Positions 52,394 through 61,448 of a DNA stretch of 64,000 nucleotides are shown here, one piece after another (position 1 is the first letter of the stretch; each line of letters begins with the position of its first letter). This DNA comes from Methylobacterium fujisawaense. Its GTDB lineage: Bacteria > Pseudomonadota > Alphaproteobacteria > Rhizobiales > Beijerinckiaceae. The stretch spans positions 372,001 to 436,000 of the forward strand of contig NZ_JACJIM010000002.1 of assembly GCF_014138435.1 (NCBI RefSeq), read 5' to 3'. The notes under the pieces are model-generated. The model saw nothing but the letters and a program-made list of their open reading frames with translations, searched no databases and was not told the origin of the DNA. Made by a program: the position numbers and the translations under genes.

Positions 52394-53602
52394 ATGCTGT
52401 ACGACGCGTTCGACCTGCAGACCGACATCGCTGCCCAGACCCGGGCATGGGGCCGGCTGCTGAACGACATCTGGTCGCCCTGGATCGGGTTGGGCGAGCC
52501 GGTCACCTGGATGTCCGCCGGCGCCCGGATGATGATGCGCGCCGGTCTGACCTTCGCGCGGCCGCCCTACGGCATCGAGACGGTCAACGTCGGGAACCGG
52601 AGCGTCCCGGTCTCAGAGGAGCCGGTCGAGGTCACGCCGTTCGGGACGCTGCTGCACTTCAAGAAGGACATTCACACCGAGCAGCCCAAGGTGCTGATGG
52701 TCGCGCCGATGTCGGGCCATTTCGCCACGCTGCTCCGCGCCACCGTGCGCACCATGCTGCCCGACCACGACGTCTACATCACCGACTGGCACAATGCCCG
52801 CGACGTGCCGCTGTCGGAAGGCCAGTTCGGTTTCGACGACTACGTGGGCCACCTGATCCACTTCCTGCAGACGATGGGTGAAGGCGCCCACATGGTGGCG
52901 GTCTGCCAGCCCGCCGTTCAGGCCCTCGTGGCGGCAGCCGCGATGGCGCAGGCGAAGGATCCCGCCGCCCCGCGCAGCATGACCCTGATGGCCGGCCCGG
53001 TGGATTGCCGCATCAACCCGACGGGCGTGAACGCACTCGCGACCTCCAAGCCCATCGACTGGTTCGAGAAGAACCTGATCGCGACGGTCCCGACGCGCCA
53101 CAAGGGCGCCGGCCGCAAGGTGTATCCGGGCTTCATGCAGGTCTCGGCCTTCATGGCGATGAACGCCAAGCGCCATATCCAGGGTCACGCCGATCTCTTC
53201 TGGCACATGGCCAACGGCGAGCGCGAGAAAGCCGAGGCGATCGAGACCTTCTACGACGAGTATTTCGCCGTGCTCGATCTCGCGGCCGAATTCTACCTGG
53301 AAACGGTCAAGACCGTGTTCCAGGATCACGCCCTGGCTCGGAATGCGGTGAGCTATCGGGGGGAGCCGATCGACCTGCGGGCGATCCGACGCACCGCCCT
53401 GATGACCGTCGAGGGCGAGCGCGACGACATCTGCGCGGTCGGCCAGACCATGGCGGCCCATGATCTCTGCTCGGACCTCGCCCCCTACATGCGGACCCAT
53501 CACCTCCAGGCGGGCGTCGGCCATTACGGGGTCTTCGCCGGGCGGCGCTGGGAGTCGCAGATCTACCCGCAGGTGCGCAACTTCATCCAGGCGCACAACT
53601 GA
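52394..53602 (+). CDS. phaZ: Intracellular polyhydroxyalkanoate depolymerase
   Basis: A 402-residue PHA/PHB depolymerase with alpha/beta fold. It has the intracellular type nucleophile Cys171 in VAVCQPAVQ (instead of a serine lipase box), the C-terminal PHB-depolymerase domain with GVGHYGVFAGRRW containing the catalytic His, and no signal peptide. It acts on native PHB granules in the cytoplasm, giving 3-hydroxybutyrate oligomers. The ATG at 52394 matches the known N-terminus MLYDAFD-type; an ATG at 52352 is possible. Ribosome binding is weak. Hbd is encoded 6.5 kb away. Confidence 0.94.
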   Translation: MLYDAFDLQTDIAAQTRAWGRLLNDIWSPWIGLGEPVTWMSAGARMMMRAGLTFARPPYGIETVNVGNRSVPVSEEPVEVTPFGTLLHFKKDIHTEQPKVLMVAPMSGHFATLLRATVRTMLPDHDVYITDWHNARDVPLSEGQFGFDDYVGHLIHFLQTMGEGAHMVAVCQPAVQALVAAAAMAQAKDPAAPRSMTLMAGPVDCRINPTGVNALATSKPIDWFEKNLIATVPTRHKGAGRKVYPGFMQVSAFMAMNAKRHIQGHADLFWHMANGEREKAEAIETFYDEYFAVLDLAAEFYLETVKTVFQDHALARNAVSYRGEPIDLRAIRRTALMTVEGERDDICAVGQTMAAHDLCSDLAPYMRTHHLQAGVGHYGVFAGRRWESQIYPQVRNFIQAHN

Positions 53603-53736
53603 CCGCGAGACCGGGGAAGCGTCGCGCCGATTTGACCCGCCGACCCGCGCGGCCCACCATGCTACCGTCTTCTGATGGGAGCCCGGTTCGCGTGGTTCCT
53701 GGGGCCACTCCTGCGGCGTGAGGCGGAACGGTCGGC

Positions 53737-56370
53737 GTGATCGGCACCGAGAACAAGACCAGCGCGGACGGCCCGACAACGGTCTCCGCACGGCTCGACC
53801 GGCTGGTGGCTCGCGCCCGGGCGGCAGCCCTCTGGGAGCAAGCCTGGCCTGTCCTCTGGCGGGGGATCGGGGTCGGACTGATCTTTCTCATGCTGTCCTG
53901 GTCGGGGCTGTGGCTCGATCTCACGCCGATCTGGCGCCAGATCGGCCTGGGCATCCTGGGCCTCCTCCTCGTCGCCGCGCTCGTACCGCTGATCCATATC
54001 GCCCGGCCCGATCGGCGCGTCGCCCTGGCACGGCTCGATCGCGAGGCGGCAGCCCGCGATCCGGCCCTGCGTCACGGACCGGCCTCCGCGGCGCAGGACA
54101 GCCTCGCCGTGGGTGCCGCCGATCCGGGAAGCCGGACGCTCTGGGAGCTCCATCAACGGCGGGCCGCGCAGGCGGTCTCGGCCCTGCGGGTCGGTTTGCC
54201 GAGGCCCGGCATGGTTCGGCACGATCCGTTCGCCCTTCGCGCCGGCCTCGTGATCGCCGCCATCGCCAGCCTGTTCGTCGCCGGGCCCGAGTGGCGTCAG
54301 CGCCTTGGCGCGGCGTTCGACTGGCAGGAGCCTGCGGCGCAAAGCCCCAATTTCCGCGTGGACGGCTGGATCGACCCGCCGCTCTACACGCGGCTTCCGC
54401 CCCTCCTGATCGCCATGGACGGAAGCGATCAGCGCCTGCGCGCCCCCGTCAACGCGCAGCTGATCGTGCGGATCGCCGGTCAGGGTAAGGCCGCGTCCGA
54501 GACGACGCTGACACCCAATGCCGGCCTGGTCCCCGTCCCGGGCCAGGAGGCGCGGCCCGACCTGCGCGAGGAGCGCTATCGCATCGTTGGCGGCGCCGAA
54601 CTGACGATCGTGACTCTCGCAGGCCGGCAACGCCTCACCGTGGACGCGATCCCCGACCGGCCGCCGGAGGTGACGGCCGTCGGCGGCCCCGAAGTGAACG
54701 GCCGCGGTACCTTCAACCTGACCTACCGCGCGAAGGACGATTACGGGCTCAGTTCGGCGGAGGCCGTGATCGAGCCGCTGAAATCGGCCCGTGCTCTGGT
54801 CCCAGTTCCCCACATCAATCTGGCATTGCCCGGGGACGCCAACGGCGAGTCCGACACCAAGACCCTGGTCGACCTCACCGACAGCCCATGGTCCGGGGCG
54901 CGGGTCCGCTATCACATCGTCGTCAAGGACGAGGCCGGTCAGGAAGGCCGGACGCCGGATGCCGAGATCGTCCTGCCGGCGCGCCCGTTCCGCGAGCCGC
55001 TGGCGCGGGCGCTCGCCGAGGAACGTCGCCGCCTCGTGACGGCACCCGATACGGACCGCAGGTGGGTTCAGGGGGCCCTGGACGCCCTCCTGGTCGCGCC
55101 CGACACGTACACGCCGCAGCCTGCCATCTTCCTGGGCCTGCGGACGGCCACCGAGCGGCTGCGCCGCGCCCGGACGGACGCCGATCTCATCGCGGTGGCC
55201 GATCTCCTGTGGGAGATGGCCCTGAAGATCGAGGACGGTGACCTTTCGGATGCCGAGAAGCAGCTCCGCCAAGCCCAGGATCGCTTGAAGGAGGCGATGG
55301 AGCGCAACGCGCCCGACGACGAAATCAAGCGCCTGACCCAGGATCTGAAGCAGGCGCTCGACAAGTTCCTGTCGGAGATGGCGCAGAAGCAGGGCCGCGA
55401 GCCTCGCGAGCAGAGCGATCGCGGGCAGAACAATGCTCAGTCGAAGACCGTCACGCCCGAGGATCTCGATAAGATGATCCAGGACATGGCGGAGGCGATG
55501 AAGCGCGGCGACACCGCCGAGGCACAGCGCCTGATGGAACAGCTGCGCAACATCCTGGAGAACCTGCAGACGGCCGAACGCGGAAGCCGGTCGGATCAGG
55601 CGTCCCGCGAGATGCAGAAGCAGATGCGCGATCTCGACGCCATGTCCCGCGAGCAGCAGGGCCTGCGCGACGAGACCTTCAAGGACGGCGAAGAGCCGCG
55701 CGGCGGCCAGCGCCAGCAGAATCGCGGGCAGCCGCAGCAAGGCCAGCGCGGACAGCAGGGCCAGAGACAGCCGGGTCAGCAAGGCCAAGGACAACAGGGC
55801 CAGGGACAGCAGGGTCAAGGACAGCAGGGCCAGGGGCAGCAGGGCCAGGGGCAGCAGCAGGGCCAGAAGGGCGATGTCGGAGAGCGGCAGCAGGCGCTTC
55901 GGCAGCGGCTGGAGGATCTCCAGCAGCGCATGAAGGAGAACGGCATGCGTGGCGAGCAAGGTCTCGCCGATGCCGAGGAAGCCATGCGCGAGGCCGAGAA
56001 CGCCCTGAAGGACGGCGATTCGAGCGGGGCGGTCGACGCGCAGGGGCGCGCCCTCGACGGCCTGAAGCGCGGCGCCGACGGCATGGCGCAGCAGATGCAG
56101 GACATGGCCGAGGGCCAGGGCGAAGGCCAGCAGGACGGCGGTCAGCAGCCGGGGCAGCAGGGCCAGGCCGGGGCACGGGACGACGATCCCCTCGGACGTC
56201 CGACGCGCGGCCGCGATATGAGCGACGGACGTGTCCGCGTGCCGACAGCCGATGAATCAGCGGTCCAGCGCGCTCGGCGCATCATGGAAGAGCTGCGGCG
56301 CAAGCTCGGCGACCCGACCCGCCCCCGCGAGGAACTCGATTATTTCGAGCGCCTGCTCCGCCGCAACTGA
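53737..56370 (+). CDS. TIGR02302/DUF4175-family membrane protein with Gln-Gly repeat region
   Basis: An 877-residue protein. N-terminal transmembrane helices at about 42-60, 69-88 and 168-186, then a large extracytoplasmic region with beta-rich part (about 190-430), then a long helical, Gln- and charge-rich region (about 490-850) with a Gly-Gln low-complexity segment at about 654-710 and five tandem GQGQQ units. It matches the alphaproteobacterial TIGR02302 (DUF4175) family, function unknown. A GTG start is used. The C-terminus RPREELDYFERLLRR is typical of the family. It sits just after phaZ. Confidence 0.88.
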   Translation: MIGTENKTSADGPTTVSARLDRLVARARAAALWEQAWPVLWRGIGVGLIFLMLSWSGLWLDLTPIWRQIGLGILGLLLVAALVPLIHIARPDRRVALARLDREAAARDPALRHGPASAAQDSLAVGAADPGSRTLWELHQRRAAQAVSALRVGLPRPGMVRHDPFALRAGLVIAAIASLFVAGPEWRQRLGAAFDWQEPAAQSPNFRVDGWIDPPLYTRLPPLLIAMDGSDQRLRAPVNAQLIVRIAGQGKAASETTLTPNAGLVPVPGQEARPDLREERYRIVGGAELTIVTLAGRQRLTVDAIPDRPPEVTAVGGPEVNGRGTFNLTYRAKDDYGLSSAEAVIEPLKSARALVPVPHINLALPGDANGESDTKTLVDLTDSPWSGARVRYHIVVKDEAGQEGRTPDAEIVLPARPFREPLARALAEERRRLVTAPDTDRRWVQGALDALLVAPDTYTPQPAIFLGLRTATERLRRARTDADLIAVADLLWEMALKIEDGDLSDAEKQLRQAQDRLKEAMERNAPDDEIKRLTQDLKQALDKFLSEMAQKQGREPREQSDRGQNNAQSKTVTPEDLDKMIQDMAEAMKRGDTAEAQRLMEQLRNILENLQTAERGSRSDQASREMQKQMRDLDAMSREQQGLRDETFKDGEEPRGGQRQQNRGQPQQGQRGQQGQRQPGQQGQGQQGQGQQGQGQQGQGQQGQGQQQGQKGDVGERQQALRQRLEDLQQRMKENGMRGEQGLADAEEAMREAENALKDGDSSGAVDAQGRALDGLKRGADGMAQQMQDMAEGQGEGQQDGGQQPGQQGQAGARDDDPLGRPTRGRDMSDGRVRVPTADESAVQRARRIMEELRRKLGDPTRPREELDYFERLLRRN
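55783..55857 (+). repeat. Five tandem 15-bp repeats encoding GQGQQ
   Basis: Units at 55783, 55798, 55813, 55828 and 55843, each reading GGYCARGGRCARCAG-like; the last two are identical. All preserve the reading frame of the TIGR02302 protein, so copy number may vary by 5 residues. Confidence 0.9.
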
Positions 56371-56436
56371 GCGTCCGCACCCTCACGACGCGCCGAGCCG
56401 GATCACGGCTCCGGCCCCACCCGGATCCCCACCCGC

Positions 56437-56622
56437 ATGTCGTCGAATACCCTCGTCCTGATCGCCTGCCTTGCCGTCGCCGCCGTCCTGCTCCTGGGCT
56501 TGGCCAACATGATGCGCGGCGGCAGCGCCAGTCTCTCGCAGAGGCTGATGCGCCTGCGCGTGCTCCTGCAATTCGTGGCGATCGTGATCATCATGGGCGT
56601 CGTCTGGTGGCGCTCGGCCTGA
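56437..56622 (+). CDS. HIG1-type twin-transmembrane small protein
   Basis: A 61-residue protein with two transmembrane helices (about 5-24 and 41-57) joined by the HIG1-like loop MMRGGSASLSQRLMRLRVLLQF. HIG1 proteins in mitochondria aid cytochrome oxidase assembly; bacterial twin-transmembrane members are uncharacterised. In Hyphomicrobiales this gene commonly precedes the cobalamin adenosyltransferase and etfBA, as here apart from the PagL gene in between. Confidence 0.9.
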   Translation: MSSNTLVLIACLAVAAVLLLGLANMMRGGSASLSQRLMRLRVLLQFVAIVIIMGVVWWRSA

Positions 56623-56761
56623 ATTCCGCCGGGACGGGTGTGACCGCGCCGCCGCACCGAACACCTTTCCGCCCGGTAACGGATGAATTGGCCGCCGCAT
56701 ATCGCGGGCCTCTGCTACGCTCGGTAGAAGCAAATCGCTGCGCCTAACCGGCCGAGCCCGC

Positions 56762-57391
56762 ATGACTGCCCCTTCCCGCCTCTGTCTGTTCGGCATCCTG
56801 ACCGGGGCGGCGATCATGCCGGCTTCGGCCGCGGACGCGCCACCGCCGCCGCCTGCCGCCTACCTGGCCCCCGTCCAGCCGCTCAGCATCGTGTCCGAGA
56901 TCCGGATTGGCGGCGCGGTGCAGGATCCGGGCAGCGCAGAGGGCAAGCTCCCCGGGTTCAGCAAGGCGAACGTCAACGGCGAGATCCTCTTCGCCAAGCC
57001 GATCCTCAGCGCCGATCCGTTCTGGCAGGCTTTCGTGCCGCGGCCGACCGTCGGCGGCAGCTACAACACCGGCGGCCGGACCAGCTACGCCTATCTCGGC
57101 GCGACCTGGACCCTCGAAGTCTTTCCTGAGACCTTCAATCGCCGCGTCTTCCTCGACGGGTTCTTCGGCGGCGTGGCCCATAACGGCTGGACCGGCCCGA
57201 AGGCGGAGACGCCCTACGGCTTCAACACGCTCGGGTGCTCACCCATGTTCCGCGAGGCGGCGGCTCTCGGCTTCCGTATCACGGAACATTGGAGCATCAT
57301 GGCGACGATCGAGCACATGTCGAATGCCGGGCTCTGCGCGAATAATCGCGGCCTGACGAATTACGGCGGCAAGATCGGCTACACGTTCTGA
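56762..57391 (+). CDS. PagL-like lipid A deacylase / acyloxyacyl hydrolase
   Basis: A 209-residue outer-membrane beta-barrel protein. A signal peptide (about 1-23, ending ASAAD) is followed by short beta strands and a C-terminal aromatic end (GGKIGYTF). The PagL motif His185-x-Ser187 is seen in EHMSNAGLC. PagL removes the 3-O acyl chain of lipid A in the outer membrane. The usual Glu about 12 residues after Ser is not apparent (an Asn lies there), so activity should be viewed with caution. It lies 13 bases before the adenosyltransferase gene. Confidence 0.82.
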   Translation: MTAPSRLCLFGILTGAAIMPASAADAPPPPPAAYLAPVQPLSIVSEIRIGGAVQDPGSAEGKLPGFSKANVNGEILFAKPILSADPFWQAFVPRPTVGGSYNTGGRTSYAYLGATWTLEVFPETFNRRVFLDGFFGGVAHNGWTGPKAETPYGFNTLGCSPMFREAAALGFRITEHWSIMATIEHMSNAGLCANNRGLTNYGGKIGYTF

Positions 57392-57404
57392 GGCATCAAA
57401 CCCT

Positions 57405-57977
57405 TTGGTCAAGCTCAACCGCATCTACACGAGGACCGGCGACAAGGGCACGACCGCCCTGGCGGACGGACAGCGTCGCTCGAAGGCGGATCTGCGGGTC
57501 GAGACCTACGGGACCGTCGACGAGACCAATGCCTGCATCGGACTGGCGCGCCTGCACACGCAGGGGCCGCTCGACCAGATGCTCGGGGCGATCCAGAACG
57601 ACCTGTTCGACCTCGGGGCCGACCTCGCGACGCCGCCGAGCCCGGAGCCCCTCCCCTACGAGCCGCTGCGGATCGTCGCGAGCCAGGTCGAGCGGCTGGA
57701 GCGCGACATCGACGGCCTGAACGAGGCGATCCCACCACTGAAATCCTTCGTGCTCCCCGGTGGATCGCCGGCCGCGGCGGCCCTGCACCTCGCCCGAACC
57801 GTCTGCCGCCGCGCCGAGCGCCTGGCGGTCAGCCTCGCCGCCCGGGAGGACGAGACGGTGTCGCCGGAGGCGCTGCGCTACCTCAACCGCCTCTCCGATT
57901 TCCTGTTCGTGGCGAGCCGGGCCGCCAATTCCGACGGCGCCGACGACGTGCTCTGGGTGCCCGGCGCCAATCGTTGA
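57405..57977 (+). CDS. ATP:cob(I)alamin adenosyltransferase (PduO/MMAB type)
   Basis: A 190-residue PduO-type enzyme that makes adenosylcobalamin. It shows the N-terminal TRTGDKGTTALADGQR (ATP site), KADLRVETYGTVDETNACIG, and the C-terminal CRRAERLAV and YLNRLSDFLFVASR. It supplies the cofactor of methylmalonyl-CoA and ethylmalonyl-CoA mutases, which Methylobacterium needs for C1 and C2 growth (family knowledge). It starts with TTG, with GAGG 11 bases upstream. Good length and motifs. Confidence 0.94.
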   Translation: MVKLNRIYTRTGDKGTTALADGQRRSKADLRVETYGTVDETNACIGLARLHTQGPLDQMLGAIQNDLFDLGADLATPPSPEPLPYEPLRIVASQVERLERDIDGLNEAIPPLKSFVLPGGSPAAAALHLARTVCRRAERLAVSLAAREDETVSPEALRYLNRLSDFLFVASRAANSDGADDVLWVPGANR

Positions 57978-58146
57978 GCCCGGGCCGAGGGGTTTTCGCC
58001 GGGCCGCCACGGCGCCGCGTTGACAAGGCGGAAATGTGGCCGTTACGGTCCGCGCGCCTTGCGTGCCCCCGCCACGCTGCGCCTTGCGCGCCGTGGAAGT
58101 GGCCTGCACGACGACAAGAATCCTCCGGGGAAGGATCGTGACCGCC

Positions 58147-58896
58147 ATGAAGGTGCTGGTGCCCGTCAAGCGGGTTGTTGACTACAACGTCAAGATACGC
58201 GTGAAGGCCGACGGCTCCGGGGTCGAGCTCGCCAACGTGAAGATGTCGATGAATCCCTTCGACGAGATCGCCGTCGAGGAGGCGATCCGGCTCAAGGAGA
58301 AGGGCACGGTCACCGAGATCGTGGCGGTGTCGATCGGCCCGCAGCAGGCGCAGGAGACGCTGCGCACCGCGCTGGCCATGGGCGCCGACCGTGCGATCCT
58401 GGTCAAGACGGACGTGACCTGCGAACCGCTGGCGGTGGCGAAGCTTCTGAAGGCCGTCGTCGAGAAGGAGAGCCCGCAGCTCGTCATCCTCGGCAAGCAG
58501 GCGATCGACGACGACTCGAACCAGACCGGGCAGATGCTCGGTGCGCTGCTCGGCTGGCCGCAGGGCACCTTCGCGTACAAGATCGAGCCGGGCGAGGGCA
58601 GCCTCGACGTGACCCGCGAGGTCGACGGCGGCCTGCAGACCGTCAGCCTCAGGCTGCCGGCCATCGTGACGACGGATCTGCGCCTCAACGAGCCGCGCTA
58701 TGCATCGCTGCCGAACATCATGAAGGCGAAAAAAAAGCCGCTGGAGGAGCTGACGCCCGACGCGCTCGGCGTCGACGTGACGCCGCGGCTCACGGTGCTG
58801 AAGACCGCCGAGCCGCCGGGCCGCTCGGCCGGCGTCAAGGTCGGCTCCGCGGCCGAGCTGGTGCAGAAGCTCAAGGTCGAAGCCGGCGTCATCTGA
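58147..58896 (+). CDS. etfB: Electron transfer flavoprotein beta subunit
   Basis: A 249-residue ETF beta subunit: begins [18 protein letters not shown], has [37 protein letters not shown] (AMP-binding) and the recognition loop [18 protein letters not shown]. It receives electrons from acyl-CoA dehydrogenases with EtfA and passes them to ETF-quinone oxidoreductase. The ATG at 58147 is chosen; a GTG three codons upstream is possible. etfA follows after 67 bases with a stem-loop between. Confidence 0.96.
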   Translation: MKVLVPVKRVVDYNVKIRVKADGSGVELANVKMSMNPFDEIAVEEAIRLKEKGTVTEIVAVSIGPQQAQETLRTALAMGADRAILVKTDVTCEPLAVAKLLKAVVEKESPQLVILGKQAIDDDSNQTGQMLGALLGWPQGTFAYKIEPGEGSLDVTREVDGGLQTVSLRLPAIVTTDLRLNEPRYASLPNIMKAKKKPLEELTPDALGVDVTPRLTVLKTAEPPGRSAGVKVGSAAELVQKLKVEAGVI

Positions 58897-58903
58897 TCCG
58901 CAG

Positions 58904-58934
58904 GCGGGGCTCCCGAGCCACGGTCGAGCCCCGC
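58904..58934 (+). repeat. Stem-loop between etfB and etfA
   Basis: A 9-bp stem GCGGGGCTC / GAGCCCCGC with 13-base loop lies in the 67-base gap between two genes that should be cotranscribed. It may attenuate or protect the mRNA. Confidence 0.5.
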
Positions 58935-58963
58935 GCCACAACCCTCAAGGGCACCAGCAGACC

Positions 58964-59917
58964 ATGACGACACTCCTTTTCGTCGAGCACGGCAACGGTC
59001 AGATCAAGGACGGGACGCTGAAGGCGCTCTCGGCCGCCAAGGAGATCGGCGCCCCGATCCACGCTCTGGTCCTGGGTTCGGGATCGCAGGCCGTGGCCGC
59101 GGCGGCGGCCAAGTTCGACGGCGTCGAGAAAGTCCTGAACGCCGAGGACGGCGTCTACGACCACGATCTCGCCGAGCCGGTCGCGGCGCTGATCGCGTCG
59201 ATTGCCGAGCCCTACGAAACGATCATCGCCTCGGCTTCGACGACCGGCAAGAACATGCTGCCCCGGGTGGCGGCCCTGCTCGACGTCGCGCAGGTCTCCG
59301 ACATCATCAAGGTGGTTGCGCCCGACACGTTCGATCGGCCGATCTATGCCGGCAACGCGATCCAGACCGTTCAGGCGCCGGCGGGCAAGAAGGTGATCAC
59401 CGTGCGGACGGCCGCCTTCAAGGCTGCGGCGGAGGGTGGCGCGGCCGCCCCGGTCGAGGCCGTGTCGGCAGGTGCGCCCGAGGCCGGCGGCTCGACCTTC
59501 AAGGGCGAGGAGATCGCCAAGTCGGATCGCCCGGAGCTGGCCTCGGCGCGGATCATCGTGTCCGGCGGCCGCTCGCTCGGCTCGTCCGAGAAGTTCCACG
59601 AGCTGATCGAGCCGCTGGCCGACTCGCTCGGAGCCGCCGTCGGCGCCTCTCGGGCCGCCGTCGATGCGGGCTACGCGCCGAACGACTGGCAGGTGGGGCA
59701 GACCGGCAAGGTCGTGGCGCCGGACCTCTACGTCGCGGTGGGCATTTCGGGGGCGATCCAGCACCTCGCCGGCATGAAGGACTCGAAGGTCATCGTCGCC
59801 ATCAACAAGGATGAAGACGCACCGATCTTCCAGGTGGCCGATTACGGGCTCGTGGGCGATCTCTTTCAGGTCGTGCCGGAGCTGCAATCCGAGATCGGCA
59901 AAGCCAAGGGTCAATAA
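58964..59917 (+). CDS. etfA: Electron transfer flavoprotein alpha subunit
   Basis: A 317-residue ETF alpha subunit that binds FAD in its C-terminal half: [57 protein letters not shown] and [21 protein letters not shown]. It pairs with EtfB. ATG at 58964. The transcript ends at a stem-loop 16 bases later. Note the internal linker [20 protein letters not shown], which is longer and Ala-rich. Confidence 0.96.
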   Translation: MTTLLFVEHGNGQIKDGTLKALSAAKEIGAPIHALVLGSGSQAVAAAAAKFDGVEKVLNAEDGVYDHDLAEPVAALIASIAEPYETIIASASTTGKNMLPRVAALLDVAQVSDIIKVVAPDTFDRPIYAGNAIQTVQAPAGKKVITVRTAAFKAAAEGGAAAPVEAVSAGAPEAGGSTFKGEEIAKSDRPELASARIIVSGGRSLGSSEKFHELIEPLADSLGAAVGASRAAVDAGYAPNDWQVGQTGKVVAPDLYVAVGISGAIQHLAGMKDSKVIVAINKDEDAPIFQVADYGLVGDLFQVVPELQSEIGKAKGQ

Positions 59918-59933
59918 CGGAACGGAATCTCGC

Positions 59934-59972
59934 AACCCGCGAGTATTGTCGCCGAAGGCGGATTCGCGGGTT
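59934..59972 (+). terminator. Two-tier stem-loop after etfA
   Basis: Outer 9-bp stem AACCCGCGA / TCGCGGGTT and inner stem CGCC-GAA-GGCG. It starts 16 bases after the etfA stop and is followed by CCTTCC. Probably ends the etfBA transcript. Confidence 0.65.
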
Positions 59973-60100
59973 CCTTCCGGATCGAAGATTGGTCTAGAAC
60001 GCTGCGACGGCGAGACTTCGCGCGGTGCCGTCGCGCTCGTGCCCTCGGTCGAACCGGGCGGCCGTGTATCGGCATCCGTATTGGGGGCACAGGTCGGCAC

Positions 60101-60982
60101 ATGCATATGGAGATCAAGCGGGTCGGCATCATCGGCGCAGGCCAGATGGGAAGCGGCATCGCGCAGGTCTGCGCCACCGCCGGCCTCGACGTCCTGCTGA
60201 ACGATCGCGATCCCGCCCGGCTCGAGAATGGTCTGACGGTCATCGAGGGCAGCCTGGGCCGCCTCGTTTCGAAAGGCACGCTGTCGGAGGAGGACAGCGC
60301 TCAGGTTCGGTCGCGGATCGTAGCCGCCCGGGACTTCGCTGCCCTCGAGCCGTGCGACCTCGTGATCGAAGCCGCGACCGAGAACGAGGCCACGAAGCGC
60401 GAGATCTTCAGCAGCCTGTGCGGATCGCTGCGTCCGGAGACGTTCGTAGCGACGAACACGTCGTCGATCTCCATAACGCGGCTGGCGGCGGCGACGGACC
60501 GGCCGGAGAAGTTCATCGGCATCCACTTCATGAATCCGGTGCCGGTGATGCAGCTCGTCGAGCTGATCCGGGGCATCGCCACCGAGGATACGACCTACGA
60601 ATCCGCCAAGGCGTTCATCGCCAAGCTCGGCAAGACTTCGACGATGTCGGAGGATTTTCCGGCCTTCATCGTCAACCGCATCCTGCTGCCGATGATCAAC
60701 GAGGCGATCTACACGCTCTACGAGGGTGTCGGATCGGTCGAATCGATCGACACGGCCATGAGGCTGGGCGCGAACCATCCGATGGGCCCGCTTCAGCTCG
60801 CGGACTTCATCGGTCTCGACACCTGCCTGTCGGTCATGCAGGTGCTCTACGAAGGCTTGGCGGATTCGAAATACCGCCCGTGCCCTCTGCTCGTGAAGTA
60901 TGTCGAGGCCGGCTGGCTCGGCCGTAAGGCCAAACGCGGATTCTACGATTACCGCGGGCCGACGCCGATCCCGACCCGCTGA
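60101..60982 (+). CDS. 3-hydroxybutyryl-CoA dehydrogenase
   Basis: A 293-residue 3-hydroxyacyl-CoA dehydrogenase: NAD-binding VGIIGAGQMGSGIAQV (about 6-22), catalytic region FIGIHFMNPVPVMQLVELI, NRILLPMINEAIYTLYEGV and the C-terminal LADFIGLDTCLSVMQVLYEG. It oxidises 3-hydroxybutyryl-CoA to acetoacetyl-CoA with NAD+ and fits PHB degradation and the ethylmalonyl-CoA pathway entry. ATG at 60101 or 60107. It follows etfA after a terminator, a typical alphaproteobacterial order. Confidence 0.95.
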   Translation: MHMEIKRVGIIGAGQMGSGIAQVCATAGLDVLLNDRDPARLENGLTVIEGSLGRLVSKGTLSEEDSAQVRSRIVAARDFAALEPCDLVIEAATENEATKREIFSSLCGSLRPETFVATNTSSISITRLAAATDRPEKFIGIHFMNPVPVMQLVELIRGIATEDTTYESAKAFIAKLGKTSTMSEDFPAFIVNRILLPMINEAIYTLYEGVGSVESIDTAMRLGANHPMGPLQLADFIGLDTCLSVMQVLYEGLADSKYRPCPLLVKYVEAGWLGRKAKRGFYDYRGPTPIPTR

Positions 60983-60994
60983 GCCGTCAGGCCG

Positions 60995-61019
60995 CGGGAC
61001 GGCTGGAGAAGCCGTCCCG
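60995..61019. terminator. Stem-loop after the 3-hydroxybutyryl-CoA dehydrogenase gene
   Basis: A 10-bp stem CGGGACGGCT / AGCCGTCCCG with a 5-base loop lies 12 bases after the stop codon. It also precedes the convergent small gene stop and can serve both. Confidence 0.7.
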
Positions 61020-61027
61020 GGTCGGTG

Positions 61028-61333
61028 TTATTTCGGCGCGTTGCCGTTAGCCCCCGGCTGCGCGGGCTGCGGATAGGACGGGTTACCGCCCGGCACGCCC
61101 GTGCTGTTGGTCGGCGACGCGGCGCCCGACTGCCCGTTCACCGAACCCGTCACTTCCTTGCGGGACGCGTCCTGGCTCTGGCTGACGTAATCCTTCGGCG
61201 AATTGGCGCCGTTCCACGTGAGGAGACCCACGGTGGCGATAGCCAGCAGAACGAGGCTCCCCACCAGGACCCAGAGCATCGGTTTGCCGCGCTCGCCCTG
61301 ACGGCTCTCGTTGGGATTCAATCTCTCGACCAT
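61028..61333 (-). CDS. Small single-pass membrane protein, unknown
   Basis: A 101-residue protein with one transmembrane helix (about 19-42, MLWVLVGSLVLLAIATVGLLTW region) and a hydrophilic Ser/Asn/Gly/Pro-rich C-terminal tail. AGGAAGG before the ATG supports the start. No domain I recognise. It lies between two metabolic genes with no obvious operon; probably an envelope protein. Confidence 0.6.
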   Translation of the reverse strand: MVERLNPNESRQGERGKPMLWVLVGSLVLLAIATVGLLTWNGANSPKDYVSQSQDASRKEVTGSVNGQSGAASPTNSTGVPGGNPSYPQPAQPGANGNAPK

Positions 61334-61448
61334 CTGCAGGACCTTCCTCGGCGGGACGCCACACGCCGAAACGGGCGCTGTGCGACACGATCTCGTTACC
61401 GGCCGCCAACGCGGGGCCGCCGAGGCAGGTTCCTGCCGGATCGCGGTG

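Noticed and set aside
55783-55857. Tandem repeats as a non-coding regulatory iteron array
   Set aside because: They lie inside a coding frame and keep it, so a protein repeat is the simpler explanation.
53662-55959. A 765-residue minus-strand frame opposite the TIGR02302 gene
   Set aside because: Leu/Arg-rich shadow without domains; the plus-strand gene matches a known family.
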